From: Muricomes sp. | GTDB lineage: Bacteria > Bacillota > Clostridia > Lachnospirales > Lachnospiraceae | DNA length: 9,299 bases | Assembly: GCA_020024675.1 (NCBI GenBank) | Contig: JAHHTM010000033.1 | Span: forward strand, 1-9,299 | Direction: 5' to 3' | Part shown: positions 7,343 through 9,299 of the stretch, piece after piece | How the letters are laid out: each line of letters begins with the position of its first letter | Position numbering within the stretch: position 1 is the first letter of the stretch | The notes under the pieces: generated by a model | Told to the model about the DNA's origin: nothing | Database searches by the model: none | What the model saw: the letters and a program-made list of their open reading frames with translations, nothing else | Translations under genes and position numbers: made by a program

Positions 7343-8410
7343 ATGGCAAATAATGAAGAGAAGAAGAAAGCGCTGGACGCAGCGATTGCAAAATTAGAAA
7401 AAGACTTTGGAAAAGGTGCGGTTATGAAGCTTGGTGATCCGGGTGCGACTGTGGCAGTAGAGACTGTGCCGACAGGATGTTTGAGTCTGGATCTTGCACT
7501 TGGACTTGGTGGGGTTCCAAAGGGGCGAGTAATCGAAGTATATGGTCCAGAGTCAAGTGGTAAGACTACCGTTACATTACACATGATTGCAGAAGTGCAA
7601 AAAAGAGGAGGCATCGCAGGGTTTATAGATGCAGAGCATGCATTAGATCCAGTATATGCCAAAAATATTGGTGTAGATATTGATGAACTATATATTTCAC
7701 AGCCTGACAGTGGAGATCAGGCACTTGAGATTGCAGAGACTATGGTACGTTCAGGTGCTATGGATATTATTGTTATCGACTCGGTGGCTGCACTTGTTCC
7801 ACGACAGGAGATAGAAGGAGATATGGGAGACAGTCATGTAGGACTTCAGGCTAGACTTATGTCTCAGGCTCTTAGAAAGCTGACACCGGTGATCAGCAAA
7901 TCAAACTGTGTTGTTATATTTATCAATCAGCTTCGTGAAAAAGTTGGTGTAATGTTTGGAAATCCTGAAACTACTACAGGAGGTCGTGCACTTAAATTTT
8001 ATGCATCTGTGCGTATGGATGTTAGAAGAATTGAAACTTTGAAACAAAGTGGTGAGATGGTTGGAAATCGTACTCGTGTCAAAATTGTAAAAAATAAGAT
8101 TGCTCCACCATTTAAAGAGGCTGAATTTGATATCATGTTTGGAAAAGGTATTTCAAAAGAAGGAGATATTCTTGACCTTGCAGTTTCTATTGATGCTGTT
8201 AAGAAGAGTGGTGCATGGTATGCTTATGAAGGAGAGAAGATCGGACAGGGAAGAGAAAATGCAAAAGCATATCTGGCAGAGCATCCAGAATTGATGGAAG
8301 AACTGGATCAGAAAGTAAGAGCGTATTATCATCTTGGAGAAGAAAAAGAGGATACTGTACCTGATGATCTGAAACTTACAAAAAAAGCTGAACAGTCAGA
8401 CGAAAAGTAA
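7343..8410 (+). CDS. recA: recombinase RecA
   Basis: RecA polymerises on single-stranded DNA, performs homologous pairing and strand exchange with ATP hydrolysis, and triggers LexA self-cleavage. The 355-residue product is of normal length. Walker [10 protein letters not shown] is at residues 68-76. IDAEHALDP holds the catalytic glutamate. VIDSVAAL forms Walker B. The DNA-binding L2 loop and the following strand ([19 protein letters not shown]) are conserved. The C-terminal tail is charged and acidic, as is usual for modulation of DNA access. ATG 7343 is chosen because AAGGAG (7328-7333) lies nine bases upstream; the longer in-frame reading from TTG 7262 starts inside the -35 box and would translate the LexA operator. 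The gene is SOS-regulated and probably co-transcribed with recX 12 bases downstream. Confidence 0.98.
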   Translation: MANNEEKKKALDAAIAKLEKDFGKGAVMKLGDPGATVAVETVPTGCLSLDLALGLGGVPKGRVIEVYGPESSGKTTVTLHMIAEVQKRGGIAGFIDAEHALDPVYAKNIGVDIDELYISQPDSGDQALEIAETMVRSGAMDIIVIDSVAALVPRQEIEGDMGDSHVGLQARLMSQALRKLTPVISKSNCVVIFINQLREKVGVMFGNPETTTGGRALKFYASVRMDVRRIETLKQSGEMVGNRTRVKIVKNKIAPPFKEAEFDIMFGKGISKEGDILDLAVSIDAVKKSGAWYAYEGEKIGQGRENAKAYLAEHPELMEELDQKVRAYYHLGEEKEDTVPDDLKLTKKAEQSDEK

Positions 8411-8422
8411 AGGGCATAGAAA

Positions 8423-9037
8423 ATGACAGTTACAAAAATAGAGTCTGTTACAAAAACTAAATTTAAAATATTTTTAGATGATAAGTTCGCGTTTGTTTTA
8501 TACAAAGGCGAACTTGCCCGTTATGGAATAAAAAAAGATGCAATTCTAGAACAAGATACGTATGAGGAAATCATAAATGTTGTCATTTTGAAACGTGCTA
8601 AACTTAGAGCTATGCATCTGCTTGAAATGCAGGACAGAACATGGGCTCAGCTAAAAGAAAAATTACAACAGAGCCTTTATCCAGAGGAAATTATCGACAA
8701 GGCAATGGATTATGTAAAATCTTTTGGATATGTTGACGATAGTCGATATGCTGTTAATTTCATAAGAAGCAGACAAGATTTTAAAAGCAGACGTGAAATT
8801 ATAGGACTTTTAAAGCAAAAAGGCATTTCAAAAGAAATTCTAGATCTTGCAATAGAAGAGTGTTACGAGGAAAAAGAAGAAAAGAGTGCCATCAAAAAGC
8901 TTATATTGAAAAAAAGAGTTGATCCTACGACGGCAACAGCAGAGGAATTACAAAAATTATATGGATATCTTGCACGAAAAGGTTTTAAGTATGAGGACAT
9001 CCGTCAGGTGATACAAGATTGTAGGGAGAATGCTTGA
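8423..9037 (+). CDS. recX: RecX family regulator of RecA
   Basis: RecX binds RecA filaments and limits their extension or promotes disassembly, restraining recombinase activity and SOS induction. The 204-residue product has the family's repeated three-helix modules: the segment RAMHLLEMQDRTWAQLKEKL, the signature GYVDDSRYA at residues 102-110, RREIIGLLKQKGIS, and a last module near GYLARKGFKYEDI. The length suits clostridial RecX, which is longer than the E. coli protein. ATG 8423 is preceded by AAAGGG at 8409-8414, which overlaps the recA stop, so translation may be coupled. There is no terminator or promoter between recA and recX, so recX should share LexA control. Its TGA (9035-9037) is embedded in the -35 box of the next promoter. 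Confidence 0.95.
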   Translation: MTVTKIESVTKTKFKIFLDDKFAFVLYKGELARYGIKKDAILEQDTYEEIINVVILKRAKLRAMHLLEMQDRTWAQLKEKLQQSLYPEEIIDKAMDYVKSFGYVDDSRYAVNFIRSRQDFKSRREIIGLLKQKGISKEILDLAIEECYEEKEEKSAIKKLILKKRVDPTTATAEELQKLYGYLARKGFKYEDIRQVIQDCRENA

Positions 9038-9062
9038 CATAATTGTGAAAACAGTATAAAAT
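9034..9062 (+). promoter_or_regulatory. rny promoter
   Basis: A consensus -35 TTGACA (9034-9039) and TAAAAT (9057-9062, 5 of 6 matches) are separated by 17 bases. The -35 overlaps the recX stop codon. A start near 9069 gives a leader of about 50 bases. This makes rny at least partly independent of the SOS-regulated recA-recX transcript, although read-through is possible because no terminator intervenes. Confidence 0.7.
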
Positions 9063-9103
9063 TTAACTATTGTATTGTAAAATGCATACAAAGAAAATTG
9101 AAT

Positions 9104-9117
9104 AAGGAGGTGCTCCT
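9104..9117 (+). promoter_or_regulatory. rny ribosome binding site inside a small hairpin
   Basis: The Shine-Dalgarno sequence AAGGAGG (9104-9110) lies seven bases before the GTG start. AGGAG (9105-9109) is followed by GTG and its exact complement CTCCT (9113-9117), so the site can fold into a 5-base-pair stem with a 3-base loop directly abutting the start codon. This could lower or condition translation of rny. The base pairing is seen; the regulatory effect is inferred. Confidence 0.6.
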
Positions 9118-9299
9118 GTGCTGAATATTATTATTTGCATAGCCCTCGCTATTATAGCTTCTGTTATCACTCACTTTGTGACAGTTTCCATTTTAAAGAA
9201 AAATGCTGATTCTAAGATTGGCAGTGTGGAAGCAAGAGCAAGAGAGATAATCGATGATGCTGTAAAAACAGCTGAGACAACAAAGAAAGAAGCTCTTTT
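9118..9299 (+). CDS. rny: ribonuclease Y, N-terminal part (3' end outside window)
   Basis: RNase Y is the membrane-anchored endoribonuclease that starts mRNA decay in many Firmicutes. Sixty complete codons are present. Residues 2-26 form one hydrophobic membrane anchor (LNIIICIALAIIASV and on). It is followed by KK and the start of a long charged coiled coil (KIGSVEARAREIIDDA, TAETTKKEAL), which matches RNase Y N-termini. The KH and HD domains would lie beyond the window. GTG 9118 is the start: it is seven bases after AAGGAGG, and a GTG at 9110 runs into a stop within five codons. The position after recA-recX is the usual gene order in related Clostridia. The identification rests on the anchor, the coiled-coil pattern and synteny, since the catalytic domain is not visible. 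Confidence 0.88.
   Translation, partial: MLNIIICIALAIIASVITHFVTVSILKKNADSKIGSVEARAREIIDDAVKTAETTKKEAL

Noticed and set aside
7270..7662. Minus-strand 130-codon open frame across the recA start
   Set aside because: It is antisense to recA and spans the recA promoter and LexA box; no family is recognised.
8100..8294. Plus-strand 64-codon frame inside recA
   Set aside because: It is an alternative-frame shadow within conserved recA sequence.

Overview
The window is A+T-rich DNA from a low-GC Gram-positive bacterium, most likely a Clostridia member of the family Lachnospiraceae. This rests on three things: strong AGGAGG-type ribosome binding sites, a Bacillus/Clostridium-type LexA box (CGAAC-N4-GTTCG) in front of recA, and the gene order recA-recX-rny with a membrane-anchored RNase Y. 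The family assignment comes from recalled protein similarity and synteny, not from a search. I see no mobile element, CRISPR array, tRNA or rRNA. Most of the window is ordinary housekeeping chromosome.

Layout. (1) Positions 1-1008, minus strand: most of an ABC-F ATPase of the YkpA/YbiT type, cut by the left window edge early in its second ATPase domain. (2) 1009-1183: divergent intergenic region with candidate promoters for both directions. (3) 1184-3262: ppk, polyphosphate kinase 1, apparently intact. (4) 3344-7044: a tightly packed rightward cluster with a good candidate promoter overlapping the ppk stop. It holds galM (aldose 1-epimerase), a broken topB (type IA topoisomerase III) and a left-handed beta-helix acyltransferase-like gene, and it ends at a strong, probably bidirectional terminator (7054-7085). 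(5) 7086-7342: a 257-base gap whose right part is the SOS-controlled recA promoter. (6) 7343-9037: recA and recX, 12 bases apart. (7) 9118 to the right edge: the first 60 codons of rny, with its own promoter and a hairpin over its Shine-Dalgarno sequence.

The most notable feature is topB. The reading frame stops at codon 116, just after the Toprim GREGEY motif. The homology resumes in the +1 frame with about 15 family-expected residues missing. This looks like a small out-of-frame deletion (length 3n+2), not a single-base error. The rest of the gene, including the active-site tyrosine, remains open to its normal end, so the lesion is recent or an assembly artefact.

Two functional themes are visible: DNA maintenance (topB remnant, recA and its modulator recX under LexA control) and stress, translation or RNA handling (ABC-F ATPase, ppk, rny). 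I found no convincing new multi-gene system. The regulatory details around rny and galM and the topB lesion are the items that merit a second look.
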